Source: SKVR01 sp037441525
GTDB lineage: Bacteria > Bacteroidota > Bacteroidia > Bacteroidales > UBA7960
Direction: 5' to 3'
Assembly (NCBI GenBank): GCA_037441525.1
Contig: JBBISA010000051.1
Span: 1-29,039 of the forward strand
DNA length: 29,039 nucleotides
The position numbers and the translations under genes were made by a program. The notes beneath the pieces are model-generated. The model was not told the DNA's origin. It searched no databases and was given only the letters and a program-made list of their open reading frames with translations. Position 1 is the first letter of the stretch; each line of letters starts with the position of its first letter. Shown piece by piece: positions 7,033 to 16,427 of this stretch.

Positions 7033-10000
7033 TTAGTTGAACATATATCTCAACCCGAGCATCATACTCCAGCGAGAACTTAAACCGGCAATATTGAACC
7101 TGTCAAGGTCTGTTTTGTTACCACCTCTGTAAGTAAACCTTGGGGTAGTATTATTGGGAGCAGCTTCATACCCTTCAAACTGGTATAGGAAATAGTTGTT
7201 GAAGTTTCCAGGGATAGTGTAATTGGTTCCCCATGAAGGATTGATCAGGTTGGCAACGTTGGCAACATCAAGCGAAACCTGGAATCTGTGACGCTGGCCA
7301 TTGATGTTGAGACCAAAATCATGACGAACTGCAACATCGAACCTATGGCTGAAAGGAGCCCATGCACCATTCTTTTCGGCATATTTACCTCTGTTTGCGC
7401 TCAGATATTTGTCGCTTTCGATCAATTTGTTGAGGTTTTCCCACTGTTCGTCAGCAGTTACTGTAACTCCACCAGCGGTATAGTTGATCAGATTAATATC
7501 GCTGCGTTGAGCTGGAATGTATACAAGACTCCTGTTGGCATTGGTGCTTCCCTGTTCAGCATTGATGTTCTGTGCGGTTGCACCACCGGCAATCACATAA
7601 GAGAATGGCATGCCTGACTGACCGTTGTAATAAATAGAAACGGTAGTTTTATTATTGCCATCGCGTGTCCATTTGTAGCCATAAGAAAGAGTTGAAATAA
7701 CCCTGTGACCAACAGCAAAGTCAGAACGCCCGAAAACAGGAGCATTTCTGCCATCGATATTTACCTGACCTCTCCATTGAGATGAGTTTTGTGAGGAAGT
7801 TCCTTCGCTCAGGGCATAAGCATCGCCATAAGAATAGGCAACGGTGGCACCAAGTCCGAAATCGAAATTCTTGGCAAGTGAACCCGCTAAATTGTAAGTA
7901 TAACCTTTCGATGTGTTTGATGCAAGATAAACTGCTGAATAGGTCGCATCAAGGTTGCGGTTAAAGTATACTTTCCTGTTGTCAGGACTTCCTGTCCACT
8001 TGAATCTTTCGGTGGGGTCGTTGTTAATGTTGGTGTAGAGAATATTATTGAGGGTTTTTGTATAAAGCCCTTCTAAAGTTGCAACAATGCCGTAAGGAAG
8101 TGTTACGTCATAAGCGAGGTTAGTGCGGAACACCTGTGGGTATTTGAAATCTTTTGTAAAAATATCAATCTGGCCTGCCGGAATGGTTGGGTTGGGATGC
8201 TTGTACTGGTTCTCAACATCGGCTCTGAATGAAACTCCACCGGTAATATTAGCCTGGGTAACACGGCCAATAGTGATACCATTATTGGTATACATAGCAC
8301 CTGGCCAAACAAAGGGAATACGGCTGGTGAAAATACCTGCACCACCGCGAACCACATGACGGCCATCGCCGATAATGTCATAGGTAAATCCAAAACGTGG
8401 AGACCACATCAGTTGACCTTCGGGAGCTTTGCCGGCTTCAATACCTTTAGCAACAGGATATGCGGCAACAAATCTGGGTAAGGCAGTTGCATTAAAATAT
8501 GCATTCCCCTCTGCAGATGGATCATCGAGAATAATCGGAACATCGAGTCTCAAACCTCCTGTAATAGTAATGTTTCTGTTAATCCTCCATTCGTCCTGTG
8601 CATAAAATCCAAGTTGCATTGCGCTAAAATCTGCTGCGGCACCTGTAACATCACCGGTGGTATTGTCAACTAATGAATAAGAGCGGTCGTAACGAATTGC
8701 ATTGACACCGGTCAGGAATGCGTTAAGGTTGGCATAACGGTAAGTACCGAAGTTCTGGCCAATGAAAACATTATACAGGTTGTAATATTCATTGTGTGTG
8801 CCAACAGTAATTTTGTGGGCACCACGGTAAATGTTGAAGTTGTTGGTAAGGGTGAGAACATCCTGGTCGAGTCTGTTTGCTGTTGAGAACTCTTCAGAAC
8901 CAAAACGGATTAAACCACTGCTTACATCTTCAATATAAACGTATGGGAACCTGTCACCAATCGGGTCGCGGTCATCACGAACAGAGGTAAAGCCCACGAT
9001 AAGGTTATTTGAAAACTGGGTTCCAAACCTTGAGTTCAATTCAAGAGCTGAAGAATTGGTTGTGGAAGGAAAATACTGGCCATTGTTAGAGAAGTTAATA
9101 GTGTTGGCACTTCCGGCGAATCTTTCATAAAGTTCTGCTTTTGTAAACTGGTGACGAAGTGTTAGGCGGTGGCTTGGGGCAAGGTTATAATCGAGTTTGG
9201 CAAAAATCTTCAACCCATCGAGATTGTTGGCCGTTGGACCAAAAGTACCGGGGTCATAGCTATACTGATTTATCAGATGGTTACGAAGGGTAGTAAGGTT
9301 AGCTTCGGTTACACGACCAGTCACTGAAGTATACTGAGAAAGTTCGAAGGGTTTGGGTGTTTCATCGGCCTGAACCTCAACGTTGGCGAAAACAAAAAGC
9401 TTGTCCTTAATAATGGGTCCGCCAAGAGATAAGCCGTAAACATTCTGTACAAATTCGTCAACCCTGGTTCTTTCAGTCAGGGCAAGGCGATCGGCTAATA
9501 CCTGGTTGGTTTTACCCACCATTGTTTCGTTTTTGAAGTAATTGTAGGCTGTTCCCTGGAAAGTGTTTGTACCTGATTTTGTAACTGCGTTAACACCGCC
9601 GCCGGCAAAACCGCCAAGGGTTACATCGTAGGGAGATAGAACAATCTGGAACTGATCGATAATGTCAAGGCTGAAGGGTGAGATACCTGTTTGTCCGCCA
9701 TTGGTACCTGAACCTGCAAGACCGTAAACATCATTATTAACGGCACCGTCAATATAGATAGCATTGTAGCGGTTGTTTGTACCTGCAAATGAAAAACCAC
9801 CGTCGCCATAAGCACTACCTTGCGGGGTAAGGCGTAAAAAGTCGTTAAGATTACGGTTAATTGCAGGCAAGGATGTTATTGCATCGGAGTTGATGCGTGT
9901 GCTGGTACCTGTAGTCTGGCCAACGGAACCAGCTTTGGCCACTACAAATACCTCCTGCAATTCAACACCTGCTTCTGCAAGAGTAACATTAATGGTTGTA

Positions 10001-10317
10001 ACTGAACCAAGGTTAACGTTGATGTCGTCCTGCTGCCAGCCTGCATAACCAATATAGCTTACAGTTACTCTGTATGGCCCACCAACCCGCATACCGGGAA
10101 TGATAAAACGGCCATCGGTGCCGGTTGAAGTACCATAGGTAGTACCTGATGGGGTGTGAACTGCCATTAGAGTAGCACCTGGTAGGCTGGTTCCGGAAGC
10201 ATCTAGTACCAAACCTGCCATTGAACCTGTGGTTACACCTTGCGCAAAGGTATTATTGCTAATACCAAATGCTAAAAGCAACCCAAAGGCTAAAACGATC
10301 ATAGTTGTTTTTTTCAT
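7033..10317 (-). CDS. Oar-like TonB-dependent outer-membrane receptor
   Basis: Large outer-membrane protein of 1094 aa. A signal peptide covers about 1-25 (MKKTTMIVLAFGLLLAFG, cleavage near TFA). It is followed by a carboxypeptidase-regulatory-like beta domain (about 27-115: GSMAGLVLDASGTSLPGATL, GTDGRFIIPGMRVGGPY, YIGYAGW), a TonB plug (about 130-260, with IDGAVNNDVYGLAG and VTKSGTNTFQGTAYNYFKN), and a long beta-barrel ending in aromatic-rich WSMMLGLRYMFN. The VTKSGTNxFxG stretch and overall order fit the Oar group rather than SusC, and no susD-like gene is adjacent. Known Oar-type proteins function in surface properties, adhesion or protease export; the substrate here is unknown. It lies 264 bp downstream of the PhoR-like kinase, with its own -7-like element, so it may be transcribed separately. 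It ends at the bidirectional terminator. Confidence 0.92.
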   Translation of the reverse strand: MKKTTMIVLAFGLLLAFGISNNTFAQGVTTGSMAGLVLDASGTSLPGATLMAVHTPSGTTYGTSTGTDGRFIIPGMRVGGPYRVTVSYIGYAGWQQDDINVNLGSVTTINVTLAEAGVELQEVFVVAKAGSVGQTTGTSTRINSDAITSLPAINRNLNDFLRLTPQGSAYGDGGFSFAGTNNRYNAIYIDGAVNNDVYGLAGSGTNGGQTGISPFSLDIIDQFQIVLSPYDVTLGGFAGGGVNAVTKSGTNTFQGTAYNYFKNETMVGKTNQVLADRLALTERTRVDEFVQNVYGLSLGGPIIKDKLFVFANVEVQADETPKPFELSQYTSVTGRVTEANLTTLRNHLINQYSYDPGTFGPTANNLDGLKIFAKLDYNLAPSHRLTLRHQFTKAELYERFAGSANTINFSNNGQYFPSTTNSSALELNSRFGTQFSNNLIVGFTSVRDDRDPIGDRFPYVYIEDVSSGLIRFGSEEFSTANRLDQDVLTLTNNFNIYRGAHKITVGTHNEYYNLYNVFIGQNFGTYRYANLNAFLTGVNAIRYDRSYSLVDNTTGDVTGAAADFSAMQLGFYAQDEWRINRNITITGGLRLDVPIILDDPSAEGNAYFNATALPRFVAAYPVAKGIEAGKAPEGQLMWSPRFGFTYDIIGDGRHVVRGGAGIFTSRIPFVWPGAMYTNNGITIGRVTQANITGGVSFRADVENQYKHPNPTIPAGQIDIFTKDFKYPQVFRTNLAYDVTLPYGIVATLEGLYTKTLNNILYTNINNDPTERFKWTGSPDNRKVYFNRNLDATYSAVYLASNTSKGYTYNLAGSLAKNFDFGLGATVAYSYGDAYALSEGTSSQNSSQWRGQVNIDGRNAPVFGRSDFAVGHRVISTLSYGYKWTRDGNNKTTVSIYYNGQSGMPFSYVIAGGATAQNINAEQGSTNANRSLVYIPAQRSDINLINYTAGGVTVTADEQWENLNKLIESDKYLSANRGKYAEKNGAWAPFSHRFDVAVRHDFGLNINGQRHRFQVSLDVANVANLINPSWGTNYTIPGNFNNYFLYQFEGYEAAPNNTTPRFTYRGGNKTDLDRFNIAGLSSRWSMMLGLRYMFN

Positions 10318-10418
10318 TTTTGTTGATTTTCGTTAGTAATTGTTTTTGTTTGCTTTAGTTTTGGAAGATAGGATTGTGATAAAACTCGAAATTGAAAGTA
10401 GTAATGATAAATCAGGTG

Positions 10419-10426
10419 CAAAATTA
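10419..10426 (-). promoter_or_regulatory. Putative Bacteroidota -7 promoter element for the Oar-like gene
   Basis: Minus strand reads TAATTTTG (TAnnTTTG), giving a leader of about 95 nt. The rest of the 264-bp gap between this gene and the kinase is AT-rich with no other recognised feature. Confidence 0.4.
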
Positions 10427-10581
10427 ATATTTGAACCACACGTTGTATCTGTTAGGACTGTCATCTTTTCTTGTTCTAATATTAAGAAATTGTTAACCAA
10501 TTGCCTTTTCTGATGTGTATTAAATATTGCGCCAAGTCATCTTAAGGAATTTTAATATATTATCAGCGACGTTCTGTTTAA

Positions 10582-11673
10582 TTAAAAAAGGATCGCAGGT
10601 TTCTTTAATGCCGAAGGGATTTTACCCTTTTTTAGGGTAAAGGCAAATGTGGTTCCAACTCCTAGCGTGCTTCGTACATTAATAGTTTGATTGTGAGCTT
10701 CAATAATGTGTTTTACAATGGCGAGTCCAAGGCCCGAGCCCCCCTCGCCCGATTTGCGTGTACGGCTGCGGTCGCCCCGGAAAAAGCGCTCAAAAACCCG
10801 GGGAAGTTCTTCCCTGGGTATGCCAGTTCCACTATCAGTTACTTCCACAAGTATGTTTTCATCCATATCGAAGAAACTGACTTTTGTGCGGCCGTTCTCA
10901 GTTCCGTACTTAATGGAGTTAACAATAAGGTTGGTAAGTACTTGCTGAATCCGCTGCCGGTCGCCAATAACCAGAATGGGGTTGTCGTAGTTTTCGGCAA
11001 GATACAATCTGATATTCTTTTTTTCTGCTTTAATTTCCAAAAGATCAATAACCTCAGTGGTTAATGATACAATATCAAAGAATTCGGTTTTGAGTTTCAT
11101 CTCTCCGGCCTCAAACTTTGATATTGCCTCCAGGTCTTCGATTATCGAGATCATCCGGTCAATACTTTTTTCGGTTCTTTCCAGGTATTTCCTGTTAATA
11201 TCCGGGTCGTCCATTCCCCCGTCAAGCAATGTCAGCACATAACCCTGTATGTTAAAAATCGGTGTCTTCAATTCATGCGATACGTTGCCAAGAAACTCCC
11301 TTCTGTATGCTTCAAGTTTTTTAAGGTCATCCACCTCGCGCGCCTTGTTTTCGGCCCATTCAACAACATCGAAATTGGCCTGCTCAATTATGTCCCTGCG
11401 GCTAAGTATCTCTTCTTTCTGCTGTTTTCGCGGTGCCTTAAGGTTGTGGATAGTTTTATAAACCAGCCTTATCTTTTCATAAATAAATTTATCGAGTACA
11501 AATTTGTAAATGATGAACGAAACCGGGAAAATCAGAATATTGGTAATGAAAAAAACCCCTGCATTCCAGTAAGATTGGGAGAAAAAAGTTGCAACCGTGT
11601 ATATTATCGAAAAGGCAACCATTACCACCAGTGATGCCAATAACGACAAACGCTGGGAAGTTGTAAGATTCAT
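10582..11673 (-). CDS. PhoR-like membrane sensor histidine kinase
   Basis: Sensor kinase of 363 aa. Two N-terminal membrane helices (about 9-31 and 40-62) enclose almost no periplasmic loop, so it probably senses within or near the membrane. A linker coiled coil (about 95-125) leads to the HisKA motif EFLGNVSHELKTP with phospho-accepting His133. The ATPase domain shows N box QVLTNLIVNSIKYG, G1 DSGTGIP, F box ERFFRG and G2 GSGLGLAIVKH. The ATG at 11673 was chosen, 13 nt after the response regulator stop; the alternative TTG at 11697 would overlap the regulator by 11 bp. It forms an operon with the downstream-acting OmpR/PhoB-type regulator. Resemblance to the PhoR/PhoB pair is clear, but no phosphate genes are nearby, so the stimulus is unknown. 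Confidence 0.93.
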   Translation of the reverse strand: MNLTTSQRLSLLASLVVMVAFSIIYTVATFFSQSYWNAGVFFITNILIFPVSFIIYKFVLDKFIYEKIRLVYKTIHNLKAPRKQQKEEILSRRDIIEQANFDVVEWAENKAREVDDLKKLEAYRREFLGNVSHELKTPIFNIQGYVLTLLDGGMDDPDINRKYLERTEKSIDRMISIIEDLEAISKFEAGEMKLKTEFFDIVSLTTEVIDLLEIKAEKKNIRLYLAENYDNPILVIGDRQRIQQVLTNLIVNSIKYGTENGRTKVSFFDMDENILVEVTDSGTGIPREELPRVFERFFRGDRSRTRKSGEGGSGLGLAIVKHIIEAHNQTINVRSTLGVGTTFAFTLKKGKIPSALKKPAILF

Positions 11674-11686
11674 GAGAAGATATTTT

Positions 11687-12379
11687 TCAGAGTTCAAACT
11701 TATAACCGACCCCTTTTACGGTTTTGATGTATTCTTCGCCAATTTTTTCCCTAAGTTTGCGTATATGCACATCAATAGTGCGGTCGCCCACCACAACGTT
11801 ATTGCCCCAAACTTTGGTAAAAATCTCTTCCCTCGAGAAAACCTTGTTGGGCTTTGATCCAAGAAGGGTAAGCAATTCAAACTCCTTTTTGGGCAAAACT
11901 ATCTCTTTTTGGTTAACCATTACCACATAGCGCTCCTTATCAATGGTCATAGAACCCAATTCGATGGTTTCATTGATGGCAGATTCGCTCAGGGATGATG
12001 AATGTCTTCTTAATAATGCCTTTACTCGACTTATCAACAAGGCGGGTTTAATGGGTTTGGTAATATAGTCATCAGCACCTGCATCAAAACCAGCCATCTG
12101 GGAGTAGTCTTCACTTCGGGCTGTAAGGAAAACAATAATCGCATTGTCAAGTGCGGGTATTTTCTTAAGCTCTCGACAAGTTTCCATTCCATCCATTTCG
12201 GGCATCATAACATCCAGAATAATCAAGTGGGGATTAATGTTTGCAGCTGTTTCAATGGCATTTTTCCCGTTGTTTTCTGTAAACACCTGATAACCCTCTC
12301 TGCGCAGGTTGTAGCTTATAAATTCAAGTATATCAGGTTCATCGTCAACGAGAAGAATTTTGTATTCGTTGTTGCCCAT
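11687..12379 (-). CDS. OmpR/PhoB-family DNA-binding response regulator
   Basis: Two-domain regulator of 230 aa. The receiver (1-120) has the acidic pair in LLVDDEPD, phosphorylated Asp56 in LIILDVMMPEMDG, Thr86 in FLTARS and Lys108 in YITKP. The winged-helix output domain (about 135-230) has the recognition region VVGDRTIDVHIRKLREKIG and the wing/end VKGVGYKFEL. It is activated by the kinase gene directly downstream and probably controls transcription. It is first in its operon, with a good -33/-7 promoter at 12421-12450. Confidence 0.96.
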   Translation of the reverse strand: MGNNEYKILLVDDEPDILEFISYNLRREGYQVFTENNGKNAIETAANINPHLIILDVMMPEMDGMETCRELKKIPALDNAIIVFLTARSEDYSQMAGFDAGADDYITKPIKPALLISRVKALLRRHSSSLSESAINETIELGSMTIDKERYVVMVNQKEIVLPKKEFELLTLLGSKPNKVFSREEIFTKVWGNNVVVGDRTIDVHIRKLREKIGEEYIKTVKGVGYKFEL

Positions 12380-12420
12380 ATAGAAATTATTAGTTTGGTT
12401 TGGCGGGTTAGTTTTTGCGG

Positions 12421-12450
12421 CAAAGGTATAAATAATTCAAAAGGTTCAAA
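12421..12450 (-). promoter_or_regulatory. Bacteroidota-type promoter of the response regulator/kinase operon
   Basis: Minus strand carries TTTG (12450-12447), an 18-nt spacer and TACCTTTG (12428-12421), which is close to TTTG-N19-21-TAnnTTTG. A start about 7 bases further on leaves a leader of about 35 nt. Confidence 0.55.
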
Positions 12451-12589
12451 CCCCGTCGTGGGTATAAGAGGCTATAAATCATTAAATTTAAAAAGTGATT
12501 AATGATTTTTTAATATTAAATTAATTTACCTGTATAAGTCTTGGTTCGCGGGTCGATTTTTAACCTGTTTTCACATGCAATTAATTTGT

Positions 12590-12597
12590 TATTTTTG
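12590..12597 (+). promoter_or_regulatory. Putative Bacteroidota -7 promoter element for the gene at 12626
   Basis: TATTTTTG is an exact TAnnTTTG match. The -33 area reads TGTTTT, a partial match. It would leave a short leader of about 22 nt before the GTG start. Confidence 0.45.
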
Positions 12598-12625
12598 ATT
12601 ATCAAAAACTTAAACATAGTTCACA

Positions 12626-13798
12626 GTGAAGAAGAGATACAAAGGTTTGCTGATTCTGGGTGCAATAGTTTTTGGCATTCCTCTGATATTATGGCTTTCG
12701 TGGTTATTTACTCCCCCTAAGCCATTGTCCATTTTTATTATGGATAAATCATCCTATACCAATGAGATGATAAACAAGAGGGCAATAAATTGGTTGTTAA
12801 GACATTACAGGTTTGTTAAGCCAAATGGTAAAGATTACGACCCTAAACTTGACTATTTTGGATTTTTTCCATCGGGCGACAGCGATTATGTAACAATGGA
12901 TCTCTCTGAAATGTCATCGTCCGAAATTCAACAGCTGGCTTTGCAGCATGATGTAGCTTATTTTGCTGATAATTACGGTGTTTTCTCTAATATGTGGCCC
13001 ATAAATGACCCAGACACCGCCGCTGTAATAAAACTTTATGGAGGGCTCGATGATCAAGATATCCAGTTTATTGATTACATGCTTCGATTAAAAAAACTTG
13101 TTGTAGCTGAGTTTATCTTTCTTGCGCCTCCCACTGCAAAGGATGTTCGCAGGAAAGCTGAAGAACTTCTGGGCATTGAGTGGCAGGGCTGGACAGGCAG
13201 GTATTTTCAAACACTTGATGTGAACCATCCCGACGAAATACTGCCAGGATGGATACCAGTTCTATTTGAAAAACAATACCGCCGCCCCTGGAATTTCAAA
13301 GAACCCGGAATAGTTCTTGTAAATGAAGACGAAAAACTTGTGATACTCGAAAAAGGCTACCATCTTGGCAACAATGCCGTACCGGTTGTAAAAATGCAAC
13401 CTGAAGACCGCAAACACTTCGGTGTAACTGACGGTATCGGATATCCGGGATGGTTCGATATCACCTTGCCCGGTAATTCTTCGGCAAAAGTATTGTCATG
13501 GTTTGAACTCGATTTGACCGACCAAGGGAAGGAAATCCTCATTAAAAATAATATCCCTTTGAATTTCCCATCAATAATTCAGGACACAGGAGTGAATAAT
13601 TTCTATTATTTTGCAGGTGACTTTGGACAAAGTCCTGTGAGCAGAAGATTTGTCAGATTTAAAGGTGCCCGGTTTGCGGAGTTGTTTCTGACCGATCTTG
13701 ATGATCCAACAGATAAAAAAGGATTTTTCCTTACCTTTTACCTTCCGTTAACACGAAAAATATTATTGGATTACTACCAGGATAAGGGCTCAGAATAG
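12626..13798 (+). CDS. Membrane-anchored protein of unknown function
   Basis: A 390-aa protein that I do not recognise. A basic N-terminus (MKKRYKG) is followed by one hydrophobic helix (about 8-28, ending LSWLFTPPKP), so it is likely anchored with the rest outside the cytoplasm. The start is GTG; the next in-frame ATG falls after the membrane helix and would remove it. The body opens with LSIFIMDKSSYTNEMINKRAINWLLRHYRFV, an alternating strand/helix pattern suggesting an alpha/beta fold, and later has LRLKKLVVAEFIFLAPPTAKDVRRKAEELLG. No Cys cluster, protease triad or nucleotide motif was identified. It is transcribed divergently from the PhoB/PhoR-like pair, and the shared 246-bp spacer holds both promoters, so co-regulation is possible. 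Confidence 0.8.
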   Translation: MKKRYKGLLILGAIVFGIPLILWLSWLFTPPKPLSIFIMDKSSYTNEMINKRAINWLLRHYRFVKPNGKDYDPKLDYFGFFPSGDSDYVTMDLSEMSSSEIQQLALQHDVAYFADNYGVFSNMWPINDPDTAAVIKLYGGLDDQDIQFIDYMLRLKKLVVAEFIFLAPPTAKDVRRKAEELLGIEWQGWTGRYFQTLDVNHPDEILPGWIPVLFEKQYRRPWNFKEPGIVLVNEDEKLVILEKGYHLGNNAVPVVKMQPEDRKHFGVTDGIGYPGWFDITLPGNSSAKVLSWFELDLTDQGKEILIKNNIPLNFPSIIQDTGVNNFYYFAGDFGQSPVSRRFVRFKGARFAELFLTDLDDPTDKKGFFLTFYLPLTRKILLDYYQDKGSE

Positions 13799-13908
13799 AA
13801 TTTATAATTTTTCACTTTTATTTCTGATAAAATAAAGGTAAAAAATGTGAATTTGAGTCTCTTCCCTGTTATTAGCCGAGAAGATATAATTTTTACAGAG
13901 AAGCCTTG

Positions 13909-15171
13909 TTAATTAGATGATTGCTCAGGAGTAATACAAGACAGTGAATAGATTATCTTTTCCTCGGTAAATTTTTCAAAAGGACTGGCTGCAATAATTT
14001 TTCTGAGATGTTCTTCAACAGTGCTAACTGAGGCAGTGGTATTGTTGAGAATAACCAACAGAGTGTTTTCGGGGAGCCTTATGTAAGCAGTGCGGTACCC
14101 TCTCCACCATCCGTGATGATAAACAATTTGCTGACCCTGTTCATGCCTGATACGATAGCCAAACCCGTAACCAATCTGATGGCCGCTGCGCAACTTGCCA
14201 CATTCGAAAGTCATTTGCCGGGTTTGTGCAGATATAAGCAGATTGTTTTCAAGGGCGTTGTCCCATTTAAGCAGGTCAGTGGTTGTCGAAAATATCCCCT
14301 TGTCGCCGGTAATACCATCAAGCATTTCTACTCCTATCTCGCGCATCCCGTTGCGGGTGGGTTCATGGCCTACAGTAAGATTCATATCAGTTGCCAGCTG
14401 GTTCAAATCCATTGATGGATGGAAAACGAAGGAGTGATTCATTTCCAGTGGCTGAAAAATATTGGTTGCTACAAAGTCATAAAAAGGCTGTCCTGAAACC
14501 TTTTCGACCAGCATGGCCAGAAATGCATAACCAGTGTTGGAATAGGTAAACCTTCGGCCAGGGCTGAAATTAAGGGGTACTTTGCGCGAAATAAAAATAT
14601 CGAGCATGTCCTGGTGCAGGGGCAATTCGGGTTTTTTCCAAAAATTTTCTACCAGATAGAAGTAATTCTGCAACCCCGATGTGTGTTTTAACAGATGCCT
14701 TATGGTAACTTCGGTATAGGGAAACCCTTTAATATGCTGGCAAACAGGGTCGTCAAGATTAATCAACCCCCTTTCGAAAAGAATAAGAGTGGCTACGGCT
14801 GTAAATTGCTTACCGGCCGATGCAAGCTGAAAAATGTTGTTTTCGGGAGTCAGGTTTGTTTTGGCAGTTAATTTTGAAAAACCAAAACTCTTATTGTATA
14901 CTTCATGCCCATTATGGGCAATTAATACGCTGCCATTGAAACGAAGTCGCTTCAGCAGGCTGTCGGTTTTAGTGACAATATAATCCGAATACTCTGAATT
15001 TACTGTTGTTATGGTGGCTTCAAGGAAACTCAGGTCGGCATCGGCAGCCTTGTTCGAAACATTTTTTTCAACAGCCTGATGATAGTTGCCTGTGAGAAGA
15101 AACATTCCGATAAAAAACGTATTGCGGAAAAATGAAAAAATAGATGAGGCGTTTTGTAGAAATTTCTTCAT
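13909..15171 (-). CDS. Serine hydrolase of the beta-lactamase class C / penicillin-binding-protein-like fold
   Basis: Mature-type protein of 420 aa exported through an N-terminal hydrophobic segment (about 11-29). All three active-site motifs are present: S118-A-G-K121 (SxxK, nucleophile Ser118), Y210-S-N212 (YxN) and H352-H-G354 (HxG in HHGWWRG). The surroundings LLKHTSGLQNYF, FTYSNTGYAFLAMLVEKVSG and the DKGIFSTTTDLLKW stretch are typical of the family. Members include esterases, D-amino-acid peptidases and beta-lactamases, so the substrate cannot be named. The ATG at 15171 was preferred to 15246 because it places a normal export signal at the N-terminus. A -7-like TAATTTTG lies at 15248-15255 on the minus strand. 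Confidence 0.9.
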   Translation of the reverse strand: MKKFLQNASSIFSFFRNTFFIGMFLLTGNYHQAVEKNVSNKAADADLSFLEATITTVNSEYSDYIVTKTDSLLKRLRFNGSVLIAHNGHEVYNKSFGFSKLTAKTNLTPENNIFQLASAGKQFTAVATLILFERGLINLDDPVCQHIKGFPYTEVTIRHLLKHTSGLQNYFYLVENFWKKPELPLHQDMLDIFISRKVPLNFSPGRRFTYSNTGYAFLAMLVEKVSGQPFYDFVATNIFQPLEMNHSFVFHPSMDLNQLATDMNLTVGHEPTRNGMREIGVEMLDGITGDKGIFSTTTDLLKWDNALENNLLISAQTRQMTFECGKLRSGHQIGYGFGYRIRHEQGQQIVYHHGWWRGYRTAYIRLPENTLLVILNNTTASVSTVEEHLRKIIAASPFEKFTEEKIIYSLSCITPEQSSN

Positions 15172-15534
15172 GTTTTTAAATTGGCAAATATTACAACCTG
15201 TTTTCAGTTTTTGTGAGTTGAATACAGAATAATTCTTCAACTGCAAACAAAATTAGAGAAAACCTAAACCATATATAGTTCGGAAATTACCCTAGTTGAA
15301 CCCGGAAAAACTACCGGATTTTCCGGCTGTTTTCCGGGGTTTACGAAGGAGTCGGGAAAAAGTTATGCTTTAAAGATTAATTTGACTAATTAATCTGTCT
15401 TTTAATATTGGCTATTGGTAGATGTTTGGGCGCTTTTCAGGATTAAATCGCATTGAAATTTATATATATTTATGAAGCTGGGATAAATGTATAATGCCCC
15501 AAATGCTTTTCAGGCTAAGAAACGATTGAATTTA
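15172..15534. other. 363-bp intergenic stretch with short inverted repeats
   Basis: It holds a -7-like element for the serine hydrolase (15248-15255, minus), three CCGGAAAA/TTTTCCGG units in 36 bp (15302-15337), and an 8-bp inverted repeat AGATTAAT/ATTAATCT (15374-15381 and 15389-15396). No gene was recognised. Confidence 0.5.
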
Positions 15535-16170
15535 TCAGAAATTGTAAGCCACCCCGAAAGTCCAGACAGTATTGTACTGGCCGCGGTTGTACCAGGTGCT
15601 GCCCCCTCCCCTGTGTGGCCTGATAGGCGTAAGTGAATTGGAAAATGAAAAGGTAAAATCAAATTTTTTATACAATGGATTGGACAGACCTGCCAGAAAA
15701 TTCAGCTCGGCCTTGTTAAAGTCCTGTTCTTCATTTCTAACAACCCCCGTTCCCAAATCTGTTTCATCATAACCTACCAGAAACGAGACTGAAAGAGCAG
15801 CATTAACTTTTAATTTTTTCACAATGTCTAGTTGAGAGTACCTTGAAATATCAACCCGGTACCACACCGGGATTTCAACATATTGAAGAAAAAAACTATA
15901 ATTGCGAAAATCGTTTTTTTCGTTGGGTACCGATCGGCTTCCTTTCTGAATGTACATTATCTCAAGCACAACCTCAGATGATTCACTTATGCTGCGCGAT
16001 GTAAATGCAGTTGCAAACCATCCGAGCCTTGTCGGGCCCGATAAGTTATCGCCCGAAACTTCTGACGTGGTTAACCCGCCCCGAAAACCACCCTTAAAAC
16101 TTTGACCCTGTGAAGGCACAACAAGAATTAGAAATCCTAAAATTGTTAATAAAAATATTTTTGCACTCAT
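15535..16170 (-). CDS. Small outer-membrane beta-barrel protein (PorT-like family)
   Basis: Exported protein of 211 aa with a clear signal peptide (about 1-22, MSAKIFLLTILGFLILVVPSQG, cleavage before QSF). The remainder alternates polar and hydrophobic residues as in an 8-10-stranded barrel and opens with FKGGFRGGLTTSEVSGD, the usual first strand of the PorT/outer-membrane beta-barrel group. It ends in aromatic Phe (TFGVAYNF), the expected outer-membrane assembly signal. Function is unknown; members are often generic surface barrels. It is transcribed towards the serine hydrolase but 363 bp away, so they are probably separate units. Confidence 0.82.
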   Translation of the reverse strand: MSAKIFLLTILGFLILVVPSQGQSFKGGFRGGLTTSEVSGDNLSGPTRLGWFATAFTSRSISESSEVVLEIMYIQKGSRSVPNEKNDFRNYSFFLQYVEIPVWYRVDISRYSQLDIVKKLKVNAALSVSFLVGYDETDLGTGVVRNEEQDFNKAELNFLAGLSNPLYKKFDFTFSFSNSLTPIRPHRGGGSTWYNRGQYNTVWTFGVAYNF

Positions 16171-16427
16171 CCTATATCCTTTTGGGGTTTTTACCGTAGA
16201 AAAGATAGTTCGTCGTGGTAATTATCCGGTTTATATTATTTTTATAACTTTAAATAAAATCGCAGCAAATTTAAAAAATTATGATTTAGTATCAATAATC
16301 AAACTCATTAGCCTGAATGTCAGGTTTTTTAATAATAATTTATAATTTAGCACCTGCTCAGGCAACGTGCTATATTTTCATGATGGTAAAACACCCCTAA
16401 TTACACTTACCAAACCAAATAGGAGCA

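Noticed and set aside
13811..13851. AT-rich inverted repeat after the gene at 12626 (TTCAC...GTGAA with TTTATTT/AAATAAA inside) as a terminator
   Set aside because: Weak A-T stem with a large asymmetric bulge and no T tract; could help ending transcription between the convergent genes but not convincing.
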